Assembly: GCF_021502675.1 (NCBI RefSeq)
Contig: NZ_JAKFHA010000024.1
Span: 1-64,000, forward strand
DNA length: 64,000 nt
Direction: 5' to 3'
Origin: Yinghuangia soli
Lineage (GTDB): Bacteria > Actinomycetota > Actinomycetes > Streptomycetales > Streptomycetaceae
The position numbers and the translations under genes were made by a program. The notes below the pieces were generated by a model. The model searched no databases, was not told the origin of the DNA, and saw only the letters and a program-made list of their open reading frames with translations. Shown here piece by piece: positions 14,252-23,414 of the stretch; within the stretch, counting starts at the first letter, position 1; every line of letters begins with the position of its first letter.

Positions 14252-15370
14252 GTGCTGAGTGAGGTATGGCCGTTCGTTCGCGAATGCGGTCACGAGGGGC
14301 TGCCGGTGGTACTGGCCCGGCTCGTGGGGCGGGACGGGAGCGGGTCACGGCCGCTGGGGTCCACGATGGCCGTCGCGGCCGACGGCCGGTGGCGGGGCTC
14401 GCTGTCCGGTGGATGCGTGGAAGGAATCGTGCTGGACGCTGCCCGGGCACTGTTCGGTGGCGCCCCGGCCCGGGTGCTGAGTGTGATACCGGGCGAGGAG
14501 ATGTTGCCTTGGGAGGAAGCGCCGGCGTGCGCGGGCGAGTTGCGTGTCCTGGTGACGCCGGTGCCGCCCCGACCGGTGTTCGCGGCCGTCGACCGGGCGT
14601 TCACGGAGGATCGGCCGTTGACCCTCGCGGTCGGACTGCGCCCTCCGCACCGGTGGTCGTGCGCCGAGGGGATCGGTGCACTGCCGCGGGTCGAGGACCG
14701 GTTCGTGGAGGAACTGCGCCCGCGTCGTCGCCTGGTGCTGGTCGGCGCGACCGATCTGGCTGCGGCCCTCGCGGGGTTCGCCGACCCGTTGGAGCGCGCG
14801 GTGGTAGTGCTCGATCCGCGACCTGGGCATCTCGCCTCGGGCGCGTTCCCGTCCGGGGTCCAGGTGGTGCGGACATGGCCGGACGCGTGGCTGGCTGCCC
14901 ATCCGCTGCGCGAGGACGACGCCGTGGTGGTGGTGAGCCACGATCCACGCATCGACGACGCGGCGCTGCGGGCGGCGTTGCCCGGGCCGGCGGGCTACGT
15001 CGGCGCGTTGGGAAGCCGCGCCACGCACGCGCGGCGTCTGGCTCGGCTGCAAGGCACGCCTGGACTGGCCCGGTTGGTGGGCCCGGTGGGACTGGACATC
15101 GGCGGTGTGTCGCCCGCGGAGACGGCACTGTCGATCCTGGCCGAGTTGGTCGCGGTCGAGCGTGGTCGTGCGGGGCGGCCGTTGCGGGAGGGTCGGTTCT
15201 CGATCCGGCCAGAGGCGGCGGGTGCACGCCGACGCGAACCGGGCGGGTCAGGGCCGAACGCGCCGGCAGGCAGGGTCGTCAGTCGGCCGTCGGAGGACTT
15301 TCGGGCTGCCGGAGACGCAGGGCGTCCCGGCTCGGCGGGACACCGAACTGGCGGCGGTACTCGCGGCTGA
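14252..15370 (+). CDS. XdhC/CoxI-family molybdenum cofactor insertion protein
   Basis: This 372-residue protein is of the XdhC family, which sulfurates and inserts molybdenum cofactor into xanthine/aldehyde oxidoreductases. The N-terminal XdhC domain has the conserved GSTMAV and GSLSGGCVEG motifs. The C-terminal Rossmann-like domain carries VVVSHDPRIDD, GYVGALGSRATHARR and the ending GLDIGGVSPAETALSILAELVA. GTG 14252 was chosen; a G-rich stretch precedes it. The last 45 residues (from about 15240) look like read-through beyond the family end. They overlap the convergent AraC gene by 92 bases. The client is most likely the PaoABC-type enzyme at 17.8-21.5 kb, as with PaoD in E. coli. Confidence 0.85.
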   Translation: MLSEVWPFVRECGHEGLPVVLARLVGRDGSGSRPLGSTMAVAADGRWRGSLSGGCVEGIVLDAARALFGGAPARVLSVIPGEEMLPWEEAPACAGELRVLVTPVPPRPVFAAVDRAFTEDRPLTLAVGLRPPHRWSCAEGIGALPRVEDRFVEELRPRRRLVLVGATDLAAALAGFADPLERAVVVLDPRPGHLASGAFPSGVQVVRTWPDAWLAAHPLREDDAVVVVSHDPRIDDAALRAALPGPAGYVGALGSRATHARRLARLQGTPGLARLVGPVGLDIGGVSPAETALSILAELVAVERGRAGRPLREGRFSIRPEAAGARRREPGGSGPNAPAGRVVSRPSEDFRAAGDAGRPGSAGHRTGGGTRG

Positions 15371-16175
15371 ACTGCGAGGGGCTGTCGTAGCCGACGCGAC
15401 GGCTGACCCCGGTGATGTCGCCCGGACGGGCGGCCAGTTGGATCCGCGCCTCCTGGAGCCGGATCTGCTTCTGGAACTGGATCGGGCTCATCGCGGTGGC
15501 GGCCTGGAAGCTGCGGTAGAACACGGATGCGCTCATCCCGGCCTGACGGGCGATGTCGTCGACGCGGAAGGACTCGTGGTAGTTCTCGCGGATCCAGCGG
15601 ACCGCCCGGGCGATGTGCGTGATGCTGCTGTCCGCGAGGCCGAGCTGCCGTACGGTGGCGCCCTGTTCGCCGGTGATCAGGTACCACAGCATCTCGCGGA
15701 TGATCAACGGCGCGAGCACGTCGCGCCCCTGCGGGCGGTCGAGAAGGCGCAGAAGTCTGAGGGCCGCGTCGAGGAGTTCGGGAGTCGCGTCGCAGACCGC
15801 CATGGCCGACGGCGTTCCCTCGGGCTGCGGCAGGTCGCCGGGGGCGGCTTGGAGGAGCAGTTCGGCGACGGCGTTGGGGTGCAGCGTCAGCCCGATGCCG
15901 AGCGCGGGACGGTCTTCGTCGGCCTCGGAGAAGTAGCCGGTGATCGGCATGTCGACGGAGGCGACAAGGTACTGCCCTGCGCCGTATTCGTAGACCCGGT
16001 CGCCAAGGGCGATGTGCTTGGCGCCCTGGACGATCAGCGCCATCACCACACCGGTCCGCTCCGGGGCCGGCGGCGAGGTGCGCGTGACCTTCGCGATCCG
16101 GAATCCGTCGATGCCGGTGCTTGCGTCCGGTCGCACGTGGCGTTCGATCAGGCTGCGCATCTCCTCGAGGCTCAT
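15279..16175 (-). CDS. AraC-family regulator with N-terminal cupin-like domain
   Basis: This 298-residue regulator has an N-terminal ligand domain of the AraC_N type (about residues 20-165, with FRIAKVTRTSPPAPERTGVV) and two helix-turn-helix motifs (SFRVDDIARQAGMSASVFYR and ITGVSRRVGYDSPSQFSREY). Such regulators often respond to aldehydes or quinone-like stress and activate neighbouring reductases. It is divergent from the small monooxygenase gene, and its 162-base upstream region should hold the control sites for the aldehyde oxidoreductase operon. The ligand is not known. Confidence 0.85.
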   Translation of the reverse strand: MSLEEMRSLIERHVRPDASTGIDGFRIAKVTRTSPPAPERTGVVMALIVQGAKHIALGDRVYEYGAGQYLVASVDMPITGYFSEADEDRPALGIGLTLHPNAVAELLLQAAPGDLPQPEGTPSAMAVCDATPELLDAALRLLRLLDRPQGRDVLAPLIIREMLWYLITGEQGATVRQLGLADSSITHIARAVRWIRENYHESFRVDDIARQAGMSASVFYRSFQAATAMSPIQFQKQIRLQEARIQLAARPGDITGVSRRVGYDSPSQFSREYRRQFGVPPSRDALRLRQPESPPTAD

Positions 16176-16337
16176 CCCGGAAGTGAATCAACGCTGCCCC
16201 GCGCCGCGCCAGGATTCCGCGAGGATCAGGCAAGCACGCGATGCCATCGTTCTAACGTTTCCGCAGGTCAGGCTGCTTCGATTGTGAGGTCGGAAAGATC
16301 CGGGCGCGACGACCGCGCCGACCTGAAGGAGACTCCC

Positions 16338-16643
16338 ATGACCGTCGCTCACGGCTTCCAGGCGACCATGACGGCTTTGCCCGGCAAGGGCGACCGACTC
16401 GTCGAGCTGCTGCTGGACGCGCCGTCGCTGCCGCACGAGGACTGCCTGGTCTTCCTCGTCGCCCGCTCCGCCACCGCGCCGGACACGGTCCACGTCACCG
16501 AGGGCTGGACCAGCAGCGAGGCGCACGCCGCATTCTTTGCGACCGCCGAAGCCGCCTCGCTGGTCGCGCAGTTGCAGCCGCTGCTGTCTGGCGAGCCGGA
16601 GTACTCCGACGCGATCCCGGTCGGCGGCAAGGCCGCGTTCTGA
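16338..16643 (+). CDS. Antibiotic biosynthesis monooxygenase (ABM)-like small protein
   Basis: This 101-residue protein has the dimeric ferredoxin-like fold pattern of ABM/YgiN proteins: AHGFQATMTALPGKGDRLVE at the start and VTEGWTSSEAHAAFFATAEA in the middle. Members oxidise quinols or anthrones or act as degradation helpers, often beside AraC genes. An AAGGAGA site precedes ATG 16338. It is the first gene of the putative operon with the esterase and Pao genes, all on the plus strand with gaps of about 110 and 36 bases. Confidence 0.8.
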   Translation: MTVAHGFQATMTALPGKGDRLVELLLDAPSLPHEDCLVFLVARSATAPDTVHVTEGWTSSEAHAAFFATAEAASLVAQLQPLLSGEPEYSDAIPVGGKAAF

Positions 16644-16753
16644 GCCGTTCGCGCCGCCGCTCCGCCGCGCCCCGCACTGTGCCCCCGGAGCGCGGCCGAG
16701 CAAGGCCTCCGACGCCCCAGCCCTCGATCTCGCCAGCCTCAAGGACGGTTGCC

Positions 16754-17737
16754 ATGCCACTGCTTGCCCCCGCACTCGACCCGGAACTGAACGACCTCCT
16801 GGCCGGCCTCCCGCCCGGTGGCCGACTCGACGTCGAACTCCTGTCCGCGATACGCCCGTTCTCCGTCACCCCCGCAGAGACCGCCCTGCGCGGCCACGCA
16901 GTCGAGCGGCGCGACGCGGCCGCGCCCCGTCCGGACGGAACGGCCGTCCCACTGACCGTGCTGACCCCGGCGGGCGGTGCGCCCGCCGGGGCCCCGTGTG
17001 TGTACTGGATCCACGGGGGCGGGATGGTGATGGGCGACCGCTTCTCCCAGATCGATGTCCCGCTGGACTGGCTGACCGCGTTCGGCGCCGTCGTGGTCAC
17101 CGCCGAGTACCGGCTGGCGCCTGAGCACGGCGGCACAGCGCTCGTCGAGGACTGCTACCACGGGCTGCTGTGGACGGCCTCCCACGCTGCCGAACTGGGG
17201 GCCGATCCGGACCGGGTGGTCGTCGCCGGGGTAAGCGCGGGCGGCGGACTGGCCGCCGGCACCGTGCTGATGGCGCGTGACCTGGGCGGACCGCCGGTCG
17301 CCGCGCAGGTGCTGGTCTGCCCGATGCTCGACCATCGCAACTCCACAGTGTCCGCCCGCCAGTTCACCGGACGGCCCGCGGTCTGGACCGGCGAGATGAA
17401 CGCGTTCGGCTGGGCAAGTGTGCTGGCCGGACTGGGCTCGGCCGAGGTTCCGGCGTACGTTTCGCCCGCGTTGGCCGCCGACTTGTCCGGGCTGCCGCCC
17501 ACGTATGTCGACGCGGGAACCGCCGAGGTCTTCCGGGACGAGGACGTCGCCTTCGCCAACGGCGTCTGGGCGGCCGGCGGCGACGCCGAACTGCATATCT
17601 GGCAGGGCGGGTGCCACGGTTTCGACGCGCTGTTCCCGCAGGCACGCCTCTCCGCGGCGGCGCGCCGCACCCGCCGCGACTGGCTCGCCAGGGTCCTGGA
17701 CAGCACCGCCCGGCCGGACATCGCCGCCCGGGCCTGA
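16754..17737 (+). CDS. Alpha/beta hydrolase, hormone-sensitive-lipase-type esterase
   Basis: This 327-residue carboxylesterase is of the HSL (bacterial type IV) group. The oxyanion motif HGGGMVMGD and the nucleophile elbow GVSAGGG are visible. The remaining triad is Asp in YVDAGTAEVFRDED and His in GGCHGFD. No signal peptide, so it acts in the cytoplasm. An AAGGAC site lies just before ATG 16754. Its product ester could release an alcohol or aldehyde precursor for the oxidoreductase genes that follow 36 bases downstream, which is inference from order. Confidence 0.88.
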   Translation: MPLLAPALDPELNDLLAGLPPGGRLDVELLSAIRPFSVTPAETALRGHAVERRDAAAPRPDGTAVPLTVLTPAGGAPAGAPCVYWIHGGGMVMGDRFSQIDVPLDWLTAFGAVVVTAEYRLAPEHGGTALVEDCYHGLLWTASHAAELGADPDRVVVAGVSAGGGLAAGTVLMARDLGGPPVAAQVLVCPMLDHRNSTVSARQFTGRPAVWTGEMNAFGWASVLAGLGSAEVPAYVSPALAADLSGLPPTYVDAGTAEVFRDEDVAFANGVWAAGGDAELHIWQGGCHGFDALFPQARLSAAARRTRRDWLARVLDSTARPDIAARA

Positions 17738-17773
17738 GTCGGGCTGAACCAACCTCCGAAGAAGGGAACACGC

Positions 17774-18373
17774 ATGTCCGACCGCACCCGCAGTGCCATC
17801 ACGCTGCACGCGAACGGAGACGCCCGCGCACTGACCGTCGACAACCGCCGGACCCTCCTCGACGCGCTCCGCGACGACCTGGGGCTGACCGGCGCGAAGA
17901 AGGGCTGCGACCACGGGCAGTGCGGAGCGTGCACGGTCCTGGTGAACGGCCGCCGCGTCGTCTCCTGCCTGACCTTGGCCGCGGCCGCCGACGGCAGCGA
18001 GGTCACCACGGTGGAGGGACTCGCGGGCGCGGACCGCCTCTCCCCGCTCCAAGAGGCATTCGTCCGCCTCGACGGCCTCCAGTGCGGATTCTGCACACCC
18101 GGCCAGTTGTGCTCGGCTACGGCGGTCCTCGCCGAGCACGCAGCCGGCTGGCCCAGTGCGGCGACCCGGCCCGACCGGCCCTATGCGCCCGGTCGTCCGA
18201 CGCCCGCACTCGACGCCGCCGAGATACGCGAGCGCATGAGCGGCAACCTGTGCCGGTGCGGTGCGTACCCGCAGATCGTGCGCGCGGTCCTGGAGGCGGC
18301 GCGCGACACCGCCGCCGAGCACGCACACACCCCGGAGACCGGCGCGGCCGACCTCGAGGAGTCGCACGCATGA
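17774..18373 (+). CDS. paoA: Aldehyde oxidoreductase, 2Fe-2S subunit (PaoA/YagT-like)
   Basis: This 199-residue small subunit of a molybdenum hydroxylase binds two 2Fe-2S clusters. The plant-type cluster motif is GCDHGQCGACTVLVNG and the second is QCGFCTPGQ with NLCRCGAYPQI. It has no Tat signal, unlike periplasmic E. coli PaoA, so the enzyme is likely cytoplasmic. The region from residue 120 to 155 has an inserted Pro-rich loop. The stop overlaps the next ATG by four bases. Confidence 0.92.
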   Translation: MSDRTRSAITLHANGDARALTVDNRRTLLDALRDDLGLTGAKKGCDHGQCGACTVLVNGRRVVSCLTLAAAADGSEVTTVEGLAGADRLSPLQEAFVRLDGLQCGFCTPGQLCSATAVLAEHAAGWPSAATRPDRPYAPGRPTPALDAAEIRERMSGNLCRCGAYPQIVRAVLEAARDTAAEHAHTPETGAADLEESHA

Positions 18374-19398
18374 AGGAGTTCGCCTACCTGCGGCCCACCC
18401 GAATCCACGATGCGCTGACCGCCGCCGCAGGCCGGGACGACGTCCGCTACCTGGCGGGCGGCACGAACCTCGTCGACCTGATGAAGGACGAGGTCTACCG
18501 CCCCGCCGTGCTCGTGGACGTCCGGCATCTGCCGCTCGACGGCGTCCGCGACGCGCCGGACGGCGGTCTCGTCATCGGCGCCACCACGACCAACAGCGAC
18601 GTCGCCGCGCATCCGCACGTGCGGCTGCGCTACCCCGCGTTGAGCCAGGCGATCCTGGCCGGCGCCTCCGGCCAGCTGCGCAACATGGCCACCGTCGCGG
18701 GCAACCTGCTCCAGCGCACCCGGTGCGGCTACTTCGCCGACCCCTCCCAGCCGTGCAACAAGCGGGCGCCGGGCAGCGGTTGCCCCGCGATCGCCGGCGA
18801 GCACCACAATCACGCGATCCTCGACTGGTCCGAGCACTGCGCCGCCACGCACGCCTCGGACATGGCCGTCGCATTGGCCGCCTTCGACGCGGTGGTCCAC
18901 TACGAGACCCTCGACGGCCCCGGCATCGTCACCCTTGCCGACCTGTACCTGCCACCCGGCACCACACCCGACCGCGAGACCACGCTTCCGGCCGGGGCGC
19001 TGATCACCGCCGTCGCGTTGCCGGGCGCGGCGGCGTCGAGGCGGTCCCGGTACCGCAAGGTCCGCGAACGGGCCTCCTACGCCTTCGCCACCGTCTCGGC
19101 CGCCGCCTCGCTCGACGTCCGTGACGGACGGGTACACGACGTGCGGATCGCCTTGGGCGGCGTCGCGGCCCGCCCCTGGCGCGCCCGCCACGCCGAGGCC
19201 GTCCTCGCCCAGCAGGCCGCCACCACCGAGCACTTCCGCGCGGCCGCACGCGCCGAACTGGAGGCTGCCCGGCCGCTGCGCGGCAACGCCTACAAGGTCG
19301 CGCTGGCGGAGAACCTCATCACCGCGGTCCTCGACGACCTGGCCGCGTCTCATGACGGGTCCGCCGCCCCGTACGACACCCAGGAGGGTTCCCGGTGA
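18370..19398 (+). CDS. paoB: Aldehyde oxidoreductase, FAD and 4Fe-4S subunit (PaoB/YagS-like)
   Basis: This 342-residue FAD subunit has the flavin loop YLAGGTNLVDLMK and GNLLQRTRCGYF. The following insertion with Cys residues in RTRCGYF, SQPCNKR and GSGCPAI is the hallmark of PaoB-type subunits, which bind an extra 4Fe-4S cluster not present in xanthine dehydrogenases or CO dehydrogenases. The C-terminal CO_deh_flav_C domain (YRKVRERASYAFATVSAAA) is complete. ATGA overlaps on the left and GTGA on the right make it the middle of a coupled operon. Confidence 0.92.
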   Translation: MKEFAYLRPTRIHDALTAAAGRDDVRYLAGGTNLVDLMKDEVYRPAVLVDVRHLPLDGVRDAPDGGLVIGATTTNSDVAAHPHVRLRYPALSQAILAGASGQLRNMATVAGNLLQRTRCGYFADPSQPCNKRAPGSGCPAIAGEHHNHAILDWSEHCAATHASDMAVALAAFDAVVHYETLDGPGIVTLADLYLPPGTTPDRETTLPAGALITAVALPGAAASRRSRYRKVRERASYAFATVSAAASLDVRDGRVHDVRIALGGVAARPWRARHAEAVLAQQAATTEHFRAAARAELEAARPLRGNAYKVALAENLITAVLDDLAASHDGSAAPYDTQEGSR

Positions 19399-21515
19399 AG
19401 ATCCCCGCCCCGCAGCACTCCGGCGCGGTCGGAGTGGCCCGGCCCCGGCTCGAGGCCCCGGACAAAGTCGCGGGGAAGGCCCGCTACGCCGCCGACGCGG
19501 CCGTCCCAGGCTCAGCGTTCGGCTACGTCGTCACGGCCCCCGTCGCGCGCGGACGTGTCAGGCACATCGACAGCGAGGCGGTCCGCGGCATGCCCGGGGT
19601 GGTCGGCGTCCTCGACCACCGCAACGCCCCTCGGCTCAACCCGGAGGCCGGCAACTTCTTCGGACCCGACGGCAGCCTGCGTCTCCTCCAGGACGACGCC
19701 ATCCCCTACGCCGGACGCCCGGTCGCGCTGGTAGTCGCGGAGACCTTCGAGCAGGCCCGCACCGCCGCTGCCGCGCTCCGCATCGACTATGCCACCGCTA
19801 CCCACGACACAGGCTTCGCTGCCGACCACCCCTCGGCCCGACCGGCCTCGACCGCATTCGGCCCCGACGCCGAGATCGGCGACGTGGAAGCCGAACTCGC
19901 CGCGTCCGCCGTCATCGTCGACGAGCGCTACCGCACCCCCGAACAGCACGGGGCCGCCATGGAGCCGCACAGCGCCACCGCCTGGTGGGAGGACGGGCGC
20001 CTCCAGGTCCTCGACTGCAACCAGGGGCCCTTCACGATGGCCATGACCCTGGCCGTGCTGCTCCGGCTCGACCCAGCCCAAGTCCGGATCCGGGCCGAAC
20101 ACGTCGGCGGCGGCTTCGGCTCCAAGAGCATGCTCGGTCCCCACCTGGTCCTCGCCGCGATGGCCACGACCGTGCTCGACCGTCCCGTGCGCGTCACCCT
20201 CACCCGCGCCCAGGTGTTCCAGACGGTGGCCATGCGTCCGGCCACCGAACAACGCCTGCGCATCGGCGCAGATACCGACGGGCGGCTGCGCGCCCTGCAC
20301 CACGAAGCCGCGTTCGCCGGTTCCCCGATCGCCGAATACGTCGAGAACTGCCCCGAACCCAGCAAAGTCCTGTACGCGGCGCCGGCGATCCGCACCCGCC
20401 TGACCACCGTGCCGCTCGACATCCTGCCGCCCTACTCGGTGCGCGGACCCGGCCTCACGCCGGGCTCGTTCGCCCTGGAATCCGCCATGGACGAGGTCGC
20501 CGAACGCCTCGGCATGGACCCCGTCGACGTGCGGCTGCGCAACGAACCCGCCGCCGGCCCCGTCACCGGGTTGCCCTTCCGAGGCCGCAACCTGGCCGCA
20601 TGCCTGCACGAAGGCGCCCGCCGGTTCGCCTGGCACACCCGCGACCACCGCCCGCGCCGCCGTCGGGAAGGCGGCCTGCTGATCGGCACCGGCATGGCCG
20701 CGACCTGCTTCAGCACCGGCGCACTGCCTTCCTCCGCCACCATCACCGCCGAAACGGACGGCACGTACACGGTCGCAATCGGGGCCTCCGACATCGGCAC
20801 CGGTGCCCGCACCGCGCTGACCGCGATCGCCGCCGACGCCCTCGATGTCGGCCCCGAACGCATCCGGCTCCGCATCGCCGACAGCGACCTCGGCCTCGCC
20901 TGGGCCGCCGGCGGGTCGCGCGGCACCACCTCGTGGGCCTGGGCCATCACCATGGCCGCCGCCGAACTCCGCGCAGCCGCTCCGGCCACCCGCCCGTTCA
21001 CCGTCTCGGCGGACACCAGCGAAGCCTTCGCCGCCCTCCCGTACGCCGAGCGCCACGCCTACAGCGCGGTGTTCACCCAGGTCGCGGTCGACCCGGCCAC
21101 CGGCGAGATCCGGGTACGCCGCCTTCTTGGCGTGTTCGCCGTAGGCCGCATCGTCAACCCGCTGCTGGCCCGCAGCCAGGCCGTCGGCGGCCTGATCACC
21201 GGCCTGTCCACGGCCCTGCACGAGGACGGCACCCGCGACCGGGTCACCGGCCGCAACGCCAACCCCGACTTCGCCGGCTACCACATCGCCGCCCACGCCG
21301 ACGTGCCCGGCATCGAGGCCCACTTCGTCCCCGACCACGACCCCGACGACCCCTCTGGCATCAAGGGTATCGGCGAGATCGGCACCGTCGGCACCGCGGC
21401 GGCCATCGCCAACGCGGTGTGGCACGCCACCGGAACCCGTCAACGCACTCTGCCCCTACGCCTCGACCGTGTCCTCGAACCCGGGCGAACCGAGGGGGAT
21501 CTTCCGGTCCGGTGA
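19395..21515 (+). CDS. paoC: Aldehyde oxidoreductase, molybdenum-binding subunit (PaoC/YagR-like)
   Basis: This 706-residue large subunit carries the molybdopterin cytosine dinucleotide site and the active site. It has the aldehyde oxidase N-terminal domain (KVAGKARYAADA), cofactor loops EHVGGGFGSKSM and SVRGPGLTPGSFALES, a glycine loop TWAWA-like region near 20930 and the catalytic glutamate motif GIGEIGTVGTA near the end. The enzyme oxidises a range of aldehydes to acids. GTG 19395 overlaps the previous TGA. The subunit is of normal length and intact. Confidence 0.92.
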   Translation: MKIPAPQHSGAVGVARPRLEAPDKVAGKARYAADAAVPGSAFGYVVTAPVARGRVRHIDSEAVRGMPGVVGVLDHRNAPRLNPEAGNFFGPDGSLRLLQDDAIPYAGRPVALVVAETFEQARTAAAALRIDYATATHDTGFAADHPSARPASTAFGPDAEIGDVEAELAASAVIVDERYRTPEQHGAAMEPHSATAWWEDGRLQVLDCNQGPFTMAMTLAVLLRLDPAQVRIRAEHVGGGFGSKSMLGPHLVLAAMATTVLDRPVRVTLTRAQVFQTVAMRPATEQRLRIGADTDGRLRALHHEAAFAGSPIAEYVENCPEPSKVLYAAPAIRTRLTTVPLDILPPYSVRGPGLTPGSFALESAMDEVAERLGMDPVDVRLRNEPAAGPVTGLPFRGRNLAACLHEGARRFAWHTRDHRPRRRREGGLLIGTGMAATCFSTGALPSSATITAETDGTYTVAIGASDIGTGARTALTAIAADALDVGPERIRLRIADSDLGLAWAAGGSRGTTSWAWAITMAAAELRAAAPATRPFTVSADTSEAFAALPYAERHAYSAVFTQVAVDPATGEIRVRRLLGVFAVGRIVNPLLARSQAVGGLITGLSTALHEDGTRDRVTGRNANPDFAGYHIAAHADVPGIEAHFVPDHDPDDPSGIKGIGEIGTVGTAAAIANAVWHATGTRQRTLPLRLDRVLEPGRTEGDLPVR

Positions 21516-21599
21516 TCCGGACGGCGGCACCTTGTCCGGCTGGAGGCGACGGCCGCGCCATGGGCTCCGCGCCGACGATGACGACGCCGCAGTGGGGGC

Positions 21600-22097
21600 G
21601 GCGAGGTGTCGGGCACATGCGGAACGGTCCGATCCGGCGCGGCTGGTGCGCCGGTCACGGCGGTGCCCACAGCCGCCTCCGATTCCGCCATCGCACCCGC
21701 GTACCAGCTCGCGACGTCGCGATGGTCGACTGCGGCCTCCACCGCCGCGACCGTCCGGGCGGGCTCCGCTCGCAGCTCGACGTCGATCGGCGCCGGGTCG
21801 GGCCGAAGCAGGCGGCGCAGCGACACGACCGCGGCCCGAGTGCGATCGAGCACGTCCTCGAGGCGTTGCAGGTGGTCCCTGATCAGGGCCGCCCGGACAC
21901 CAGGGTCGGGGCTCCGCAGGATCCGCCGCACGTCGCTCAGGGGCACGTCGAGCTCGCGGAGCCGGTGGATGACCTGCGCGGTCGGAATTTGGTCGACGCC
22001 GTAGTAGCGGTAACCGGTGGTCTCGTCCACAACGGCGGGTTCCAGCAAGGCCGCCTCGTGATACCGGCGCAGGGTCCGTACGCTCAAGTGGGTCAGC
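21600..22097 (-). pseudogene. MerR-family regulator, truncated at both ends
   Basis: Minus-strand frame begins abruptly with LTHLSVRTLRRYHEAALLEP, the second part of a MerR DNA-binding domain without the first beta strand and start codon. It continues through TGYRYYGVDQIPTAQVIHRL and a coiled-coil (DHLQRLEDVLDRTRAAVVSL) into the beginning of an effector domain. After about 21620 the sequence loses protein character and runs antisense into paoC. The first residues directly abut the PucR-like fragment, so the N-terminus was lost by fusion. Confidence 0.65.
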
Positions 22098-22230
22098 CCA
22101 GGGCGTCGAAGTAGGCGATCACCCGGACCGCGGCCTCCGCCTCCGGATCCAGCGCGGACAACCGCAGCAGAAGTCCCTCCACGCCGGCCGAATCCACGCT
22201 TGAGCAGCCCAGCGACGGCACACCAGCAGC
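22090..22230 (-). pseudogene. Fragment of a PucR/CdaR-like regulator
   Basis: Minus-strand frame reads SAGVEGLLLRLSALDPEAEA and AAVRVIAYFDALG, then stops at a TGA created where the MerR fragment begins. This sequence resembles the N-terminal region of actinomycete PucR-type helix-turn-helix regulators. Upstream it has no start codon or further similarity. The remaining bases to 22436 hold no recognisable gene. Confidence 0.5.
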
Positions 22231-22436
22231 GCTTCTGCGTCGAGGACGCCTCGGCGAAGGCGCGGGCCGGAGCGGGTCGCCACAGGTCGTCCCCGATGCG
22301 AGACCACTCCGGCCTCCTCCCCACGTGCCGCGGAACCCGCACGCAGCGGGCGAGCGCTGTCACCGTCTGCCCCGCAGCACCAACTACGGGGCCCGCACAT
22401 GTCTCGCCCACTGCCCGGCGGGGGAACCGTAGGGGG

Positions 22437-23414
22437 TCAGCTGTCGTGGAGTGCCTTCTTCAGTGCGTCGATCGCCAGGCCCCGGGCAACGTTGGCGGCG
22501 CGGGTGTCGCGCAGGCTGTCCAGGAGCAGGAAGTCGTGGACCATGCCCGCCACGCGGACGGAGGTGACGTCCACGCCGGCTTCGCGGAGCTTGTTGGCGT
22601 ACATCTCGCCCTCGTCGCGCAAAACGTCGGCCTCATCGGTGATCACCAGCGTGGTCGGCAGGCCCTGGAGTTGGTCGAGGGACGCCTGGAGCGGCGAGGC
22701 GTAATGCTGCTTCCGCTCGGCGGGGTCGGCGGTGTAGGCGTCCCAGAACCACTTCATGCCGTCGCGGGTGAGGTAGTAGCCCTCGGCGAACTGCAGGTAC
22801 GACGGGGTGTCGAAGTCGGCGTTCGTCACTGGGTACAGCAGGACCTGCGCCTTGAGCTCGAGGCCGTCCTGGCGTTCCTTGTTCATGAGCGCGAACACCG
22901 CAGACATGCATCCGCCGACGGATTCGCCGGTGACCGCGACGCGGGAGGTGTCCAGGTCGTGGTCGGCGCCGTTCTTGCGCAGCCACTGGCCGACGGCGTA
23001 GTTCTGCTCAACCTGGGTGGGGTATTTCGCTTCCGGGGCCCGGTCGTACACCGGGAACACGCCGGCGGCGCCGGCGCCGACCACCAGTTCGCGGAAGAGC
23101 CGGTCGTGGGTCTTGTCGTCGCCGAAGACCCAGCCCGCACCGTGGATGTAGACCACGACCGGCAGCGGGCCGGTCGCGCCCTTCGGCCGGATGATCCGGG
23201 TGCGGACCTTGCCCCACTCGCCCGCGTCGACGTCCACCCACTCCTCGTCGACCTCGGGGCGCGCCACGCCCTCGCCGCTCTGCAGACCTGCGAGGATGTC
23301 GCGGCCCTGCTCCGGGGGGACCTCGTAGATCCGCGGGTGCGGGTCGGTCGCGTCGGCCAGCGCCTTCGCGGCGGGCTCCAGATACGGCGTGACGGGCGGC
23401 GGAAGCTGCGTCAT
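22437..23414 (-). CDS. Alpha/beta hydrolase (esterase), paralogue of the 31.1-kb gene
   Basis: This 325-residue esterase of the alpha/beta hydrolase-3 family has the oxyanion motif YIHGAGWVFGD (HGAG variant of HGGG), nucleophile elbow GESVGG, Asp in ITDEADVLRDEGE and His in GMVHDF. The N-terminal region (YLEPAAKALADAT) is shared with the gene at 31073, with many identical stretches such as TPSYLQFAEGYYLTRD versus TASYDQFAEGYFLRRD. ATG 23414 has a GGAG site; a longer frame from 23456 is less likely. No signal peptide. It is divergent from the amidohydrolase at 23829. Confidence 0.88.
   Translation of the reverse strand: MTQLPPPVTPYLEPAAKALADATDPHPRIYEVPPEQGRDILAGLQSGEGVARPEVDEEWVDVDAGEWGKVRTRIIRPKGATGPLPVVVYIHGAGWVFGDDKTHDRLFRELVVGAGAAGVFPVYDRAPEAKYPTQVEQNYAVGQWLRKNGADHDLDTSRVAVTGESVGGCMSAVFALMNKERQDGLELKAQVLLYPVTNADFDTPSYLQFAEGYYLTRDGMKWFWDAYTADPAERKQHYASPLQASLDQLQGLPTTLVITDEADVLRDEGEMYANKLREAGVDVTSVRVAGMVHDFLLLDSLRDTRAANVARGLAIDALKKALHDS

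Noticed and set aside
19512-21443. Minus-strand open frame of 643 codons opposite paoC
   Set aside because: Antisense shadow; the plus strand has all PaoC motifs, overlaps its neighbours correctly and has a normal length.
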